Assembly: GCF_024758705.1 (NCBI RefSeq)
Contig: NZ_CP096971.1
Span: 186,001 to 250,000 of the forward strand
DNA from: Sphingomonas sp. SUN019
GTDB taxonomy: Bacteria > Pseudomonadota > Alphaproteobacteria > Sphingomonadales > Sphingomonadaceae
Reading direction: 5' to 3'
Length of the DNA stretch: 64,000 nucleotides
Part shown: positions 31,673-42,262 of the stretch, in pieces
Layout of the letters: the number at the start of each line of letters is the position of its first letter
Position numbering within the stretch: position 1 is the stretch's first letter
The notes under the pieces: generated by a model
Database searches by the model: none
Told to the model about the DNA's origin: nothing
What the model saw: only the letters and a program-made list of their open reading frames with translations
Made by a program: the position numbers and the translations under genes

Positions 31673-34072
31673 ATGGCCACGCGTCCGATGCCTAGATTTC
31701 CCGTCCTGACCGCTCGATCCGCGCTCGCCGTCGCGCTGCTCGGCGGGCTGGTCGCCGCACTCGTCGTGCTATGGCTGATCGACGATGCGCTGATCGCCGC
31801 GGGTTTCATCGGCGCAGCGATCGTCGCAAGCAGCCTGATCGTCGCTTGGCGCGGCCTGTCCCCAAATCGCGCGATCGACCAGACCGCGGAGGTCGACTGG
31901 GGCGTCGCACGCGCTATTGCGGAGGCCAGCGACGATGCGCTGGCCGTCACCGATCGTGGCGGGCGGCTGGTGTGCGCCAACGACGCTTACGAGACCTTGT
32001 TCGGCGGCTTTCCGACCCCGCCATCGCTGCCGATCGGGGAGGCGGGCATCACCGCGCTCGCCGCCGCGGGCCGCGCCGCATGGCAGGACGGCGATGCACG
32101 CGTCGAACGCGCCGACACCGCCGACGGGGCGGTCGCGATCAACGTCGCGCGTGTCGGCGAACGGCAGGATATGCTCGTCTGGCAATTCGAACGGCCGGTT
32201 CACGCCGACCGCAGTTCGGCGCTGGCCGACGCGCTCGGGACCGGCCTCGGCGACCGGCTCGCCGCCGCCGGGATCATGGCCGCGCTCATCACCCCCGACG
32301 GCCGGATGATCGCCGCGAACCGCGTTCTGCGCACCCGCGCGATGGGCCGCGGGGAAGCGGCGATGGAGGGTCAGGATTTCGCGCGTTTCCTGATCTCGGA
32401 CAGCCGCGGCCTGGTCCGTTTCGAGCGCGAGGGACTCGACGGCAACGCGCTAAGGCTGCTGCAGATACCCTTCGCCGATGCGGACGACGCGCCGATCCTG
32501 GTCGCGCTGCTGGATGAGGAAGAGAGCGAGGTCGACCCCGCCGGTGGCGCGAACGCGGCCAGCCATGTCCGCACGCTCGTCGCCTTGCTGCCGTTCGGCA
32601 TGGCGCTGGTCGATCGCGAAGGCCGGTTCGTACAGATGAACGAGGCCTTCGCGCGCGCCGCGGGCGTCGATCTCGCCGCGCCGCCGCTCTACCCCGGCGA
32701 CCTGGTGGTGCGCGAGGACAAGGGCGCGGTCGCCGATGCGGTGCGGCGTTTCGCGGGCGGCGCGGCGCATTCGGCCGACCTGGCGGTGCGGCTGCGCGAT
32801 CATCCCGACGAGCCCGTCGCACTCTCGATCGCGGGCGCACGCGGGCTGGGCGAAGCGGCGGTGCTCCTCAGCCTGAAAGACAACACCGAGGAATCGCGCC
32901 TGAAACGCGAGGTCGCGCAGGCAACGAAGATGCAGGCCGTCGGGCAACTGGCGGGCGGCGTCGCGCACGATTTCAACAACATCCTGACCGCGATCATCGG
33001 CCACTGCGACCTGATGCTGATGCGCCATTCGCCCGGCGACAGCGATTATGACGACATCCAGCAGATCAGGACGAATTCGAACCGCGCCGCCGGTCTGACG
33101 CGCCAGTTGCTCGCCTTTTCGCGCCAGCAGACGCTTCGTCCCCAGGTACTGCAATTGCCCGACGTCGTGTCGGAGGTGTCGAACCTGCTGAAACGCCTGC
33201 TCGGCGAGACGGTCGTGCTCGACGTCACGCACGGCCGCGATCTGGGGCCAATCCGGGCCGATCCGGGGCAGCTAGAACAGGTCGTCGTCAACCTCGCGGT
33301 CAACGCGCGCGACGCGATGCTGGCGAAGCATCCGCACGGCGGCGGCCGCCTTACGATCCATACTCGAAGCGTGCCGATCGCCGAGGTCCGCCGCCGCGGG
33401 CCTGACCTGATGCCGGTCGGCGCCTATACCGCGCTGGAGATCACCGACACCGGCTCCGGCATCCCGCCCGAGATCATCCCCAAGATCTTCGAACCGTTCT
33501 TCACCACGAAGGAAGTCGGCAAGGGTACAGGCCTGGGCCTCTCCACCGTGTACGGCATCGTCAAGCAATCGGGCGGCTATATCTTCGCCGATTCGAAGCC
33601 GGGGCAGGGCGCGACCTTCACCATCTACCTGCCGGTCCATACCGCGGGCGCGGTAACCCCGCCGCGCAAGCCCATTTCAAAGGCCAAACCCGCGGATCTG
33701 TGGGGCACCGGCGTCGTGCTGCTGGTCGAGGACGAGGACATGGTCCGCGCCGTCGCCGAACGCGCGCTGACGCGGCAGGGCTATACCGTATTGGCGGCCG
33801 AGAACGGCGAAGTGGCGCTCGATCTGCTGGCCGAACATCCGCGCCCCGACCTTCTGGTGTCCGATGTCGTCATGCCCGCGATGGACGGCCCGACAATGGC
33901 GCGCCGCGTGCGTGAACGATATCCCGACCTGCCGATCCTGTTCATGTCGGGCTATGCGGAGGAGCAGTTGCGACGCTCGATCGACCTCGACAACGTGTCC
34001 TTCCTGCCGAAGCCGTTTTCGGTCCAGCAATTGGCAGAGGCGGCGCGCGACGCGCTTGGGCACGCGCCCTGA
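31673..34072 (+). CDS. cckA: Hybrid histidine kinase CckA
   Basis: About 799 residues. Two N-terminal transmembrane helices (ALAVALLGGLVAALVVLWLI; AAGFIGAAIVASSLIVAW), two PAS-like regions (about 80-300), HisKA with GGVAHDFNNILTAIIGH (phospho-His), HATPase_c with EQVVVNLAVNARDAM, DTGSGIPPE and GLGLSTVYG, then a C-terminal receiver (VEDEDMVR, Asp in VSDVVMPAMDG, PKPF). This is the architecture of CckA, which phosphorylates CtrA through ChpT in alphaproteobacterial cell-cycle control and switches to phosphatase under c-di-GMP. ATG 31673 is chosen; GTG 31649 is also in frame. A single-domain response regulator follows. Confidence 0.92.
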   Translation: MATRPMPRFPVLTARSALAVALLGGLVAALVVLWLIDDALIAAGFIGAAIVASSLIVAWRGLSPNRAIDQTAEVDWGVARAIAEASDDALAVTDRGGRLVCANDAYETLFGGFPTPPSLPIGEAGITALAAAGRAAWQDGDARVERADTADGAVAINVARVGERQDMLVWQFERPVHADRSSALADALGTGLGDRLAAAGIMAALITPDGRMIAANRVLRTRAMGRGEAAMEGQDFARFLISDSRGLVRFEREGLDGNALRLLQIPFADADDAPILVALLDEEESEVDPAGGANAASHVRTLVALLPFGMALVDREGRFVQMNEAFARAAGVDLAAPPLYPGDLVVREDKGAVADAVRRFAGGAAHSADLAVRLRDHPDEPVALSIAGARGLGEAAVLLSLKDNTEESRLKREVAQATKMQAVGQLAGGVAHDFNNILTAIIGHCDLMLMRHSPGDSDYDDIQQIRTNSNRAAGLTRQLLAFSRQQTLRPQVLQLPDVVSEVSNLLKRLLGETVVLDVTHGRDLGPIRADPGQLEQVVVNLAVNARDAMLAKHPHGGGRLTIHTRSVPIAEVRRRGPDLMPVGAYTALEITDTGSGIPPEIIPKIFEPFFTTKEVGKGTGLGLSTVYGIVKQSGGYIFADSKPGQGATFTIYLPVHTAGAVTPPRKPISKAKPADLWGTGVVLLVEDEDMVRAVAERALTRQGYTVLAAENGEVALDLLAEHPRPDLLVSDVVMPAMDGPTMARRVRERYPDLPILFMSGYAEEQLRRSIDLDNVSFLPKPFSVQQLAEAARDALGHAP

Positions 34073-34109
34073 CCGTCCCACCGCTCTTGCGTCCGGCACC
34101 GGGTGCGGT

Positions 34110-34472
34110 ATGGCGGAACCAATGGCTACGCGTGTCCTGCTCGTCGAAGACGAACCGCTCATCGCGATGATGTTGGAGGATTTCCTCGACGTCCTCGATC
34201 ACGCCCATGTCGGGACCGCCGACAGCGTCGCGACCGCCCTCCCGTTGATCGAGGAAGGCGGGATCGACTGCGCGATTCTCGACGTAAACTTGCGCGGCGG
34301 TGAAAAGAGCTGGCCGATCGCCGACGCGCTGGCCGCCCGCGACATACCGTTCGTCTTCGCGACCGGCGGCGGTGATGAAGGCATCGCCGACCAGCACCGC
34401 GAACGCCCGCGCCTTGGAAAGCCATTCACGATGGATGGGGTTGGAAAGGCACTGGAGCAACTCGCCGCCTGA
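34110..34472 (+). CDS. Single-domain response regulator
   Basis: A 120-residue receiver domain: VLLVEDEPLIAMMLEDFLD, phospho-acceptor Asp in CAILDVNLRGG, FATGGGDEG, and Lys in GKPF. There is no output domain. Such proteins relay phosphate or act by protein contact. It lies 37 bp after cckA and may be co-transcribed, but pairing with CckA is not established, since CckA normally uses ChpT. ATG 34110 is taken; ATG 34122 is possible. Confidence 0.85.
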   Translation: MAEPMATRVLLVEDEPLIAMMLEDFLDVLDHAHVGTADSVATALPLIEEGGIDCAILDVNLRGGEKSWPIADALAARDIPFVFATGGGDEGIADQHRERPRLGKPFTMDGVGKALEQLAA

Positions 34473-34533
34473 GAGTTGATGGCGCGTTCTTTTCTTGCGT
34501 CGCGGCCGGGTTTGGCGACATAGCGCGCGCGTC

Positions 34534-36255
34534 ATGACCAACAGCTTCGACAAATCCCGCCTGCCCAGCCGTCACGTCTCGGTCGGGCCAGAACGCGCGC
34601 CGCACCGCAGTTATTATTACGCTATGGGGCTTACCGAAGAGGAGATCGCCCGGCCGTTCGTCGGTCTGGTCAGCGCAGGCAACGACAGCGCGCCGTGCAA
34701 CACCACACTCGATGCGCAGGCCGACGCCGCGCGCGCCGGGGTGGAGCAGGGCGGCGGAATGCCGCGCCGCTTCAACACGATCACCGTCACCGACGGAATC
34801 GCGATGGGCCATCAGGGGATGAAGGCGAGCCTCGTCAGCCGCGAGGTGATCGCCGATTCGGTCGAACTCAGCGTCCGCGGCCATTGCTATGACGCGCTGG
34901 TCGGCTTTGCGGGTTGCGACAAATCGCTGCCCGGCATGATGATGGCGATGCTGCGGCTGAACATCCCCAGCATCTTCGTATACGGCGGGTCGATCCTGCC
35001 CGGCCGCTTTCAAGGCCGCGACGTCACCGTGAAGGACGTGTTCGAGGTCGTCGGCCGCTATGCCGCGGGCGCGTGCCCGCTGTCCGAAGTCCACGAACTC
35101 GAACGCGTCGCCTGTCCGGGCCACGGCGCGTGTGGCGGGCAATATACCGCCAACACGATGGCGTGCGTCGGTGAGGCGATTGGTTTATCTCTTCCAAACA
35201 GCAACATGGTGCCCGCTCCTTACACGACGCGCGAACAAATTGCGGTGTCGGCAGGCGCGCAGGTGATGGAATTGCTCGCCCGTAACATCCGCCCGCGCGA
35301 CATCTGCACCCGCGACGCCTTCGTAAACGCCGCGCGAATCGTTGCCGCGACCGGAGGATCGACCAACGGCGCGCTGCATCTGCCGGCAATGGCGCATGAG
35401 GCGGGAATCGAATTCGACCTGTTCGACGTCGCCGACATATTCAAGACGACGCCGTATCTCGCCGACCTTCAGCCCGGCGGGCATTATGTAGCGAAGGACA
35501 TGTACGACGCGGGCGGCGTCTATATGTTGATGAAGACGTTGCTGGCGGAGGGGCTGCTCCACGGCGATTGCCTGACCGCGACCGGCAGGACGCTGGGCGA
35601 AAACATCGAGCAGGTGACGTGGAACCCTGATCAGAAGGTCATCTACGACGCGCGCACGCCGATCACCCCGACCGGCGGCGTCGTCGGCCTGCGTGGCAAC
35701 CTCGCCCCCGATGGCGCGATCGTGAAGGTCGCCGGCCTGAATGATCTGGTGTTCGAAGGCCCGGCGCGCTGTTTCGATTGCGAGGAAGACGCCTTTGCTG
35801 CGGTCGAGGCGCGCTCGATCGTCGAGGGCGAAGTGATCGTCATCCGCTACGAAGGGCCGAAGGGCGGTCCCGGCATGCGCGAGATGCTCTCGACCACCGC
35901 GGCGCTCTACGGCCTCGGGATGGGCGAAAAGGTCGCGCTGATCACCGACGGGCGCTTTTCCGGCGCGACGCGCGGCTTCTGCATCGGTCATGTCGGGCCG
36001 GAAGCGGCGGAAGGCGGCCCGATCGCGCTGATCGTCGACGGCGATACGATCCGCATCGACGCCGAGACGGGGACGATCGACTTGCTGGTCGACGGTGCGG
36101 TGCTGGAGACGCGCAAAGCCGATTGGCGGCCGCGGGCGACTGATTACGGTTCGGGCGCGCTATGGCGCTATGCGCGCAACGTCGGCCCGGCGTACAAGGG
36201 TGCGGTCACCCATCCCGGAGCCGCCGCCGAAACCCATGTCTATGCGGATATCTAG
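34534..36255 (+). CDS. ilvD: Dihydroxy-acid dehydratase
   Basis: A 573-residue IlvD/Edd-family dehydratase for valine and isoleucine synthesis, converting 2,3-dihydroxy acids to 2-keto acids. Fe-S cysteines lie in [22 protein letters not shown] and [16 protein letters not shown]; the C-terminal [23 protein letters not shown] is diagnostic. It could be a sugar-acid dehydratase relative, but these motifs and length fit IlvD well. It overlaps the following lipoprotein gene by 20 bp. Confidence 0.93.
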   Translation: MTNSFDKSRLPSRHVSVGPERAPHRSYYYAMGLTEEEIARPFVGLVSAGNDSAPCNTTLDAQADAARAGVEQGGGMPRRFNTITVTDGIAMGHQGMKASLVSREVIADSVELSVRGHCYDALVGFAGCDKSLPGMMMAMLRLNIPSIFVYGGSILPGRFQGRDVTVKDVFEVVGRYAAGACPLSEVHELERVACPGHGACGGQYTANTMACVGEAIGLSLPNSNMVPAPYTTREQIAVSAGAQVMELLARNIRPRDICTRDAFVNAARIVAATGGSTNGALHLPAMAHEAGIEFDLFDVADIFKTTPYLADLQPGGHYVAKDMYDAGGVYMLMKTLLAEGLLHGDCLTATGRTLGENIEQVTWNPDQKVIYDARTPITPTGGVVGLRGNLAPDGAIVKVAGLNDLVFEGPARCFDCEEDAFAAVEARSIVEGEVIVIRYEGPKGGPGMREMLSTTAALYGLGMGEKVALITDGRFSGATRGFCIGHVGPEAAEGGPIALIVDGDTIRIDAETGTIDLLVDGAVLETRKADWRPRATDYGSGALWRYARNVGPAYKGAVTHPGAAAETHVYADI

Positions 36256-36640
36256 TCTCGCCGCGCTGATCCTGCTCGCCGCCTGCGGAAAGGCGGAAAC
36301 CGATACGCAGGTGCTGGCGCAGGCCGAGGCGAACCAGAGCGCGGCGGCGACCGACGACGGCGCGTTGAACTGTGCAGTCGCGGGCGCGACGGAATTTTCG
36401 CGCACCTGCACGCTCGACCGCGAGGAAACCGCGCGCGGCCTGTTGCTGACCGCACGCCACCACGACGGCGGATTCCGGCGCCTGCTGGTCACCACCGACG
36501 GCCGCGGCGTAATCGCCGCTGACGGCGCAGAGCCTGCGAAGGTGACGATCGTCGATAACGGCGAAATCGAGGTCGCGGTCGGCGACGATCATTACCGCCT
36601 TCCCGCCACGGTCCGCGAAGGCGCTGCGCCCGCGCCATGA
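36236..36640 (+). CDS. Small lipoprotein of unknown function
   Basis: A 134-residue lipoprotein. The signal peptide [18 protein letters not shown] ends in a LAAC lipobox (Cys near 17). The mature part has a Cys pair ([15 protein letters not shown]), likely a disulphide, and strand-rich C-terminal half. It begins inside ilvD (20-bp overlap) and its last 4 bp overlap nnr, so it is in an ilvD-lipoprotein-nnr transcript. No family recognised. Confidence 0.8.
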   Translation: MSMRISSLAALILLAACGKAETDTQVLAQAEANQSAAATDDGALNCAVAGATEFSRTCTLDREETARGLLLTARHHDGGFRRLLVTTDGRGVIAADGAEPAKVTIVDNGEIEVAVGDDHYRLPATVREGAAPAP

Positions 36641-38019
36641 TCCCGCTCGATGGCCAGTATATCCTGACCGCCGCCGAAATGCGCGCGGCGGAGGACGCCG
36701 CGATTGCCGAGGGGGCGAGCGTGCGATCGCTGATGGCGCGCGCCGGGCAGGCGGTCGCTGAAGCGGCCCGCCGTCTTGCTGCGGGATCGGAAGTGCTGGT
36801 CCTCTGCGGCCCCGGCAACAACGGAGGCGACGGCTATGTCGCGGCCAGCATATTGCAGGCGGCGGGCCACGCGGTCCGCGTCGCCGCCACCGGCGAGCCG
36901 CGCACTGACGCTGCAAGAAACGCGCGTGGCGGCTGGAGTGGCCCGATCGAAACGATCGCCGACGCGAGGCCGGCACCGATCCTGGTCGACGCGCTGTTCG
37001 GCACCGGCCTGTCGCGCGGTCTGGACGCTGCGCTGGCCGATCAGCTTCACCGGCTGCGCGGCGCCGCGCGCATTGCGATCGCGGTCGACCTGCCGAGCGG
37101 CGTCGCGACCGACGACGGTGCGTTGCTATCGGACGTGCCGACGTTCGACCTGACCCTAGCACTCGGCGCAACGAAACCCGCGCACCTGCTGCACCCCGCC
37201 GCCGCGCGCATGGGCGAGGTTCGCGTTCTAGACATCGGCGTCCCGACCGAAAGCGCCGCGACGGTCCTGGCGAAGCCTCACCTTACGCAGCCAGCCCCCG
37301 ACGCGCACAAATACATCCGTGGCATGGTCGCGATCGTCGCGGGAACGATGCCCGGCGCGGCCGCACTCGCCGCCTCCGCCGCCGCAAATTCGGGCGCGGG
37401 CTATGTCCTGCTGCTCGGCAGCGCGACCGACCGCGTCCCGCACGCGATCGTCCGTCGCCGCTATGACGCCGCACTGCTGGAAGACGGACGAATCGGCGCA
37501 TTGCTGATCGGTCCCGGCCTCGGTCGCGGCGACACCGCACGCGAACGGCTCGACGCGGCGCTCGCCTCGACGCGACCGCTGGTGATCGACGGCGACGCGC
37601 TCCATCTGCTCGACCCCGACACACTCCCGAAACGATCCGCCCCCACGATCCTCACGCCCCACGCGGGCGAGTTCGACGCGCTGTTCGGGGCCGGGCAGGA
37701 GAGCAAGATCGACCGCACCCGCGCCGCCGCCGCACGATCCGGCGCGATCGTGGTTTTCAAGGGCGCGGACACCGTGATCGCCGATCCCTCCGGCCCGGTC
37801 CGCAGCGCCCACAAAGCGTCACCGTGGCTATCGACCGCGGGCACCGGAGACGTCCTCGCCGGGTTGATCGCCGCACGCCTTGCGACCAGCGCGTCCCCGC
37901 TCGACGCCGCCACTACCGGCGTCTGGCTACACGCCGAGGCCGCGCGCCGCGCCGGTCCCGCCTTCACCGCCGACGACCTCATTCAACACCTCCCGAAGGC
38001 GATCGCTGCATGTCTCTGA
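36637..38019 (+). CDS. nnr: Bifunctional NAD(P)H-hydrate epimerase/dehydratase
   Basis: A 460-residue fusion. The N-terminal epimerase domain (about 10-210) has LCGPGNNGGDGYVAA and VDALFGTGLSR. The C-terminal ADP/ATP-dependent dehydratase domain (about 215-455) has the phosphate loop, LLIGPGLGRGD, ILTPHAGEF, and WLSTAGTGDVLAG. The enzyme repairs hydrated NADH/NADPH. The domain order matches the usual bacterial fusion. It overlaps the neighbours at both ends (4 bp and 10 bp). Confidence 0.95.
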   Translation: MIPLDGQYILTAAEMRAAEDAAIAEGASVRSLMARAGQAVAEAARRLAAGSEVLVLCGPGNNGGDGYVAASILQAAGHAVRVAATGEPRTDAARNARGGWSGPIETIADARPAPILVDALFGTGLSRGLDAALADQLHRLRGAARIAIAVDLPSGVATDDGALLSDVPTFDLTLALGATKPAHLLHPAAARMGEVRVLDIGVPTESAATVLAKPHLTQPAPDAHKYIRGMVAIVAGTMPGAAALAASAAANSGAGYVLLLGSATDRVPHAIVRRRYDAALLEDGRIGALLIGPGLGRGDTARERLDAALASTRPLVIDGDALHLLDPDTLPKRSAPTILTPHAGEFDALFGAGQESKIDRTRAAAARSGAIVVFKGADTVIADPSGPVRSAHKASPWLSTAGTGDVLAGLIAARLATSASPLDAATTGVWLHAEAARRAGPAFTADDLIQHLPKAIAACL

Positions 38020-39200
38020 CCGAAATCGTCCGCGTCGCCGCGCGCGGGGAGGGGGTCACCGCCGACGGCCGCCACGCCGCCTTCGCCGCGCCCGGCGACC
38101 TGCTCGCCGACGACGGCGCGCTCACCTCCGGCCCGCATCACGCGACGCCGCCATGCCGCCACTTCCCCGAATGCGGCGGCTGCCAGCTCCAGCACCTCGA
38201 CGACGCGGCGTGGAGCGGCTTCATCACCGACCGCATCGCCGCCGCGCTCGCCGCGCACGACCTGACGACGATGATCCGCGCGCCGATCTTGTCCCCGCCG
38301 CGCACCCGCCGTCGCGCGACGCTCCACGCCGAGCCGTCGGGCCGGATCGGTTTCACCGCGGAGAAAAGCCACCAGATCGTCGACCTGGCCGAATGCCACG
38401 TCCTCGCCCCCGAACTCTTCGCGCTCATCGCGCCGCTGCGCCGCCTGCTCCAGCGGCTGAAGGTTAAACGCCGCGTCGACCTCCATCTCACCCTCGCTGA
38501 TCAGGGCGTCGACCTGCTGGTGAACGGCGTCGCGCCCGATGGTCTGGCCGCAGCGGAAGCGATCACCGCCTTCGCGCAAGCCAACAACGTCGCCCGCATC
38601 TGCTTCGACCGCGGTGACGGTCCCGAAACGCGCTGGGAACCCGACGGCGTCACGATCACGCTGGGCGGCGTGGCCGTCCCGCTGCCCCCCGGCGCGTTCC
38701 TGCAAGCGACGCGCGAGGGCGAGGCGGCGCTGGTCGAGGCGGTACGGGAAGCGATCGGCACGCCGGAAACCACCGCCGACCTTTTCGCCGGCCTCGGCAC
38801 CTTCGCGCTTTCGTTGCCGGGCAAGGTCTATGCCGCCGAAGGCGCACGCGACGCGATCCTGACGCTGAAGGCAGCGGCCGCCCTAGCCGGACGCCGCATC
38901 TTCACCGAACACCGCGACCTCTTTCGCCGCCCGCTGACGCCGAAGGAACTAGATCGTTTCGGCGCGATCGTGTTGGACCCGCCACGCGCAGGCGCGCGCG
39001 AGCAAGCGGTCGCGTTGGCGCAATCGACCGCGCCGGCCATCGCCTACGTGTCCTGCAATCCCAGCAGCTTCGCGCGCGATGCGAAGACGTTGTGCGATGG
39101 CGGCTATCGGCTCGACTGGATTCAGCCGGTCGGGCAATTCCGATGGTCGACCCACGTCGAACTCGCCGCGTGCTTCAGGAAAGATAATCCGCCGCGATGA
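38010..39200 (+). CDS. 23S rRNA (uracil-5-)-methyltransferase, RumA/RlmD type
   Basis: A 396-residue class I RNA m5U methyltransferase. An Fe-S cysteine set lies in [15 protein letters not shown] near residues 47-60 and a later Cys in [11 protein letters not shown]-binding [11 protein letters not shown] and catalytic [15 protein letters not shown] (Cys) are present, plus [16 protein letters not shown] domain is not visible, so the exact site (U747 or U1939) is not decided. ATG 38010 overlaps nnr by 10 bp. It ends in 26 bp of convergent overlap with truA. Confidence 0.9.
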   Translation: MSLTEIVRVAARGEGVTADGRHAAFAAPGDLLADDGALTSGPHHATPPCRHFPECGGCQLQHLDDAAWSGFITDRIAAALAAHDLTTMIRAPILSPPRTRRRATLHAEPSGRIGFTAEKSHQIVDLAECHVLAPELFALIAPLRRLLQRLKVKRRVDLHLTLADQGVDLLVNGVAPDGLAAAEAITAFAQANNVARICFDRGDGPETRWEPDGVTITLGGVAVPLPPGAFLQATREGEAALVEAVREAIGTPETTADLFAGLGTFALSLPGKVYAAEGARDAILTLKAAAALAGRRIFTEHRDLFRRPLTPKELDRFGAIVLDPPRAGAREQAVALAQSTAPAIAYVSCNPSSFARDAKTLCDGGYRLDWIQPVGQFRWSTHVELAACFRKDNPPR

Positions 39201-39918
39201 AGTAGAGCCCGTCGGGCGGCGCATTCAGCCCCAGCGCCGCGCGGTCCTTCGCTTCCAGCGCCGCGCTCATATCGTCGGGCGACCACTTCTTTTGACCGAC
39301 TAACGCCAGGCATCCGACCATCGACCGCACCTGATGATGCAGGAACGATCGCGCCGACGCGAACACCGACAGTCCGTCCGCCGTCTCCACCACGTCGAGC
39401 CGATCCAACGTCCGCACCGCACTGTTGGCCTGGCAATGCGCCGACCGGAACGTGGTGAAGTCATGCCGCCCCACCAACCGCGCCGCGCCGTTCTGCATCG
39501 CCGCCACGTCGAGCGGCGTCGGCACGCGCCACGCCAGCCCTTTCGCTAACGTCAGCGGCGCACGGCGTGTTGCCACGTCATAGCGATAATGCCGTCTAAC
39601 GCACGAAAATCGCGCGTGCCAGTCATCCGCAACGACCACACAGTCCAACACCGCCACCGGGGCAGGGCGCACCAGCGCATTCAGCGCCTCCATCAGCCGG
39701 AACGCCTCGATCGGCTTCCCCACATCGAGATGCGCGCGCATCCCCGTCGCATGAACGCCCGCATCGGTCCGCCCCGCGGCATGGACCGCGACGCGTTCCC
39801 CCAGCATCGCGAACGCCGCCTCCTCCAGCGCCTGCTGCACGCTCGGCCCGTGATCCTGCCGCTGCCACCCCATGAACGGCCGTCCGTCATACTCCAGCGT
39901 CAACGCGAAGCGCGTCAT
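39175..39918 (-). CDS. truA: tRNA pseudouridine(38-40) synthase TruA
   Basis: A 247-residue pseudouridine synthase acting on positions 38-40 of the tRNA anticodon arm. Catalytic Asp lies in [13 protein letters not shown]; also [14 protein letters not shown] at the N-terminus, [19 protein letters not shown] near the C-terminus. It overlaps fmt by 4 bp and is the second gene of the fmt-truA operon. Confidence 0.96.
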   Translation of the reverse strand: MTRFALTLEYDGRPFMGWQRQDHGPSVQQALEEAAFAMLGERVAVHAAGRTDAGVHATGMRAHLDVGKPIEAFRLMEALNALVRPAPVAVLDCVVVADDWHARFSCVRRHYRYDVATRRAPLTLAKGLAWRVPTPLDVAAMQNGAARLVGRHDFTTFRSAHCQANSAVRTLDRLDVVETADGLSVFASARSFLHHQVRSMVGCLALVGQKKWSPDDMSAALEAKDRAALGLNAPPDGLYFIAADYLS

Positions 39919-40880
39919 TCGGCGACCTTGCCCAATACTGACCGAAAACCCTGGAGAAAGTCATTCGGTGGCATGAAAGCTTTGCCGGCCCGTTGGAGCA
40001 ACTCGGGAAGAAGATATCCGTCACCGCAGGCGATCGCAAAGGCGCTGTCGCGCTTCGATGGCTTGCCCCAATTTGTTCCCGCGTCGATCAGATCGACAAT
40101 TTCACCCGGCAGCCTGACATCATTCGGCCACCTGTTCAAAGCGCGCGCGCGGAACACCTTGATACGTTCACCATCGATTTCGAAAAAAGCTCCTGGTTTG
40201 CGGGTGAACGCCTGCACCTTTCGTGCAAGTGAAACGGCCGATTCCTGAAAGTTCAGTCGCGCTTCCGCCTTTTCGATTTTTGGTGCGTACGTCGCGTAGT
40301 TCTCGTCCTGCGCAAGCGGCGGGTAAGCATCGAGCCGCGCCAGCACCGTACACATCAGCTCTGCACCGATCGTGCTTAGGCGGTCCGTGATCTTCTCAGC
40401 GTCATCGATGCCGATCCAGGTGGATTTGCAAAGCCGCACGGGACCAGTGTCCAGACCCGCCTCCATTTGCATGATGCAAACGCCTGTTTCCGAATCGCCA
40501 GACAAGATCGCGCGTTGGATCGGCGCCGCGCCGCGCCAACGCGGCAGCAAGGACGCGTGGACGTTTAGGCAGCCCAACCGCGGGGCGTCCAGAATGGGCT
40601 GGGGCAGGATCAAACCGTAAGCTGCCACCACCGCGACATCTGCTTTCAATGCATCGAACGCCTGCTGCTGTTCGGCATTTCGAAGTGATGCCGGGGAACG
40701 AACCTTTATTCGCTTCACGTCGGCGAAATTCTGGACGGCGGACTCGACGAGCATCCGACCGCGACGTCCCGCGGGTCGAGGCGGCTGCGTGTAAACCGCG
40801 GCTATTTCGTGCCCGGCGTCGATTAAGGCCTCCAGCACCGGCACCGCAAACGTCGGGGTTCCCATGAAGATGATCCGCAT
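39915..40880 (-). CDS. fmt: Methionyl-tRNA formyltransferase
   Basis: A 321-residue formyltransferase that formylates initiator Met-t[24 protein letters not shown] at the N-terminus, [17 protein letters not shown] with the HxSLLP-type motif (NVHASLLP), [16 protein letters not shown], and a C-terminal beta-barrel tail. The start is ATG 40880. It precedes truA. The gene is visibly richer in A/T at third positions than truA and recR on either side, which suggests replacement by transfer, though the sequence looks functional. Confidence 0.95.
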   Translation of the reverse strand: MRIIFMGTPTFAVPVLEALIDAGHEIAAVYTQPPRPAGRRGRMLVESAVQNFADVKRIKVRSPASLRNAEQQQAFDALKADVAVVAAYGLILPQPILDAPRLGCLNVHASLLPRWRGAAPIQRAILSGDSETGVCIMQMEAGLDTGPVRLCKSTWIGIDDAEKITDRLSTIGAELMCTVLARLDAYPPLAQDENYATYAPKIEKAEARLNFQESAVSLARKVQAFTRKPGAFFEIDGERIKVFRARALNRWPNDVRLPGEIVDLIDAGTNWGKPSKRDSAFAIACGDGYLLPELLQRAGKAFMPPNDFLQGFRSVLGKVAE

Positions 40881-40937
40881 AAGGCGCTTTCTCGACACGC
40901 TGGCGTCGTCACGCGCAACCCCCTATCTGTTCCTCCG

Positions 40938-41534
40938 ATGGCTTCCCGGGAGATCGAAGCGCTGACGAGCGCGCTGGCGCGGCTGCCGGGGCTCGGGCCG
41001 CGGTCGGCGCGGCGTGCGGTGCTGCATCTGGTCAAGAAGCGCGAGGCGGCGCTGGTCCCCCTGCTGTCCGCGCTGACCGCGGTCGAGGCGAACCTCGCCA
41101 ATTGCAGCGTCTGCGGCAACGTCGACACGATCGACCCGTGCGCGATCTGCGCCGATCCCCGCCGCGACGCGCGCGCGCTCTGCGTGGTGGAGGAAGTCGC
41201 CGATCTCTGGGCGCTCGATCGCTCGCGCCTGTTCCCCGGCCGCTTCCATGTCCTCGGCGGCAGGTTGTCGGCGCTGGAGGGAATTCGCCCCGAAGACCTC
41301 AGCATCGACCTGCTCGTCCGCCGGATCGAGGCTGGCGGGATCGACGAGGTCGTCCTCGCGATGAACGCCACGCTGGAGGGGCAGACCACCGCGCACTACC
41401 TCGCCGAACGGATCGAACGCTTCCCCGTCCGCGTCACGCAACTCGCGCACGGCCTGCCGGTGGGCGGCGAGCTCGACTATCTCGACGAAGGCACGCTCGC
41501 CCAGGCCTTGCGCGCAAGGCGTCCGATGGCTTGA
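40938..41534 (+). CDS. recR: Recombination protein RecR
   Basis: A 198-residue RecR: helix-hairpin-helix [18 protein letters not shown], zinc cysteines [16 protein letters not shown], and a Toprim domain ([45 protein letters not shown]). It works with RecF/RecO to load RecA at gaps. Divergent from fmt-truA. Confidence 0.97.
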   Translation: MASREIEALTSALARLPGLGPRSARRAVLHLVKKREAALVPLLSALTAVEANLANCSVCGNVDTIDPCAICADPRRDARALCVVEEVADLWALDRSRLFPGRFHVLGGRLSALEGIRPEDLSIDLLVRRIEAGGIDEVVLAMNATLEGQTTAHYLAERIERFPVRVTQLAHGLPVGGELDYLDEGTLAQALRARRPMA

Positions 41535-41565
41535 TTCATGGGAAGGTGCGCATTAGCTCGCACCC

Positions 41566-42099
41566 ATGGCCGTTCTTCCCATCGTCGAAATCCCCGATCC
41601 CCGCCTCCGTCTCGTCTCGGAGCCAGTGGAGAAGGTCGACGATTCGATCCGCGATCTCGTCGCCGACATGGTCGACACGATGTACGCCGCGCACGGCATC
41701 GGCCTCGCTGCGATCCAGATCGGCGTCGCCAAACGCGTGCTCGTCATCGACCTGCAGGAACGCGTGACCGAGGACGAGGAAAAGCCCGAAGCGATCCGCG
41801 ACCCCCGGGCCTATATCAATCCCGAGATCCTGTCGGTTAGCGACGAACTGTCGACCTACAGCGAAGGCTGCCTGTCGATCCCCGAACAATATGCCGAGGT
41901 CACGCGCCCGGCGCGCTGCCGCGTGAAGTGGCTCGACGAACAGGGCGAGAGCCATGAAGCCGAACTCGACGGCCTGCTGGCGACGTGCATGCAGCACGAG
42001 ATCGACCATCTGAACGGCGTGCTGTTCATCGATCACATCTCGCGTCTGAAACGCGACATGGTGGTGAAGAAGCTGGCGAAAATGCGCAAGGCCGCCTGA
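41566..42099 (+). CDS. def: Peptide deformylase
   Basis: A 177-residue deformylase that removes formyl from nascent N-terminal Met. Motif 1 is [10 protein letters not shown], with Ile where many enzymes have Pro (GLAAPQIG); I recall this variant from other alphaproteobacteria. Motif 2 is EGCLSIPE (Cys metal ligand) and motif 3 QHEIDHLNG (two His and Glu). It follows recR after 31 bp. Confidence 0.97.
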   Translation: MAVLPIVEIPDPRLRLVSEPVEKVDDSIRDLVADMVDTMYAAHGIGLAAIQIGVAKRVLVIDLQERVTEDEEKPEAIRDPRAYINPEILSVSDELSTYSEGCLSIPEQYAEVTRPARCRVKWLDEQGESHEAELDGLLATCMQHEIDHLNGVLFIDHISRLKRDMVVKKLAKMRKAA

Positions 42100-42262
42100 C
42101 GCGCCAATGATTTTGGACAGCGATTTTGGGGCTGTCCTACACCCGTCGTTCGTTCTATGTTCCGGCGGTGACCAGTGTATCCGACATCCGCGCCGCCGCC
42201 ACCGAACGCCCGTCGCCGATGCGTTCTTGGCCTAACCTTAGCCTAACCTTCCGGCACGCGGC

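Noticed and set aside
41566..42099. Defective deformylase because of Ile in motif 1
   Set aside because: The metal ligands and catalytic Glu are intact, and I recall the Ile variant from other alphaproteobacteria.
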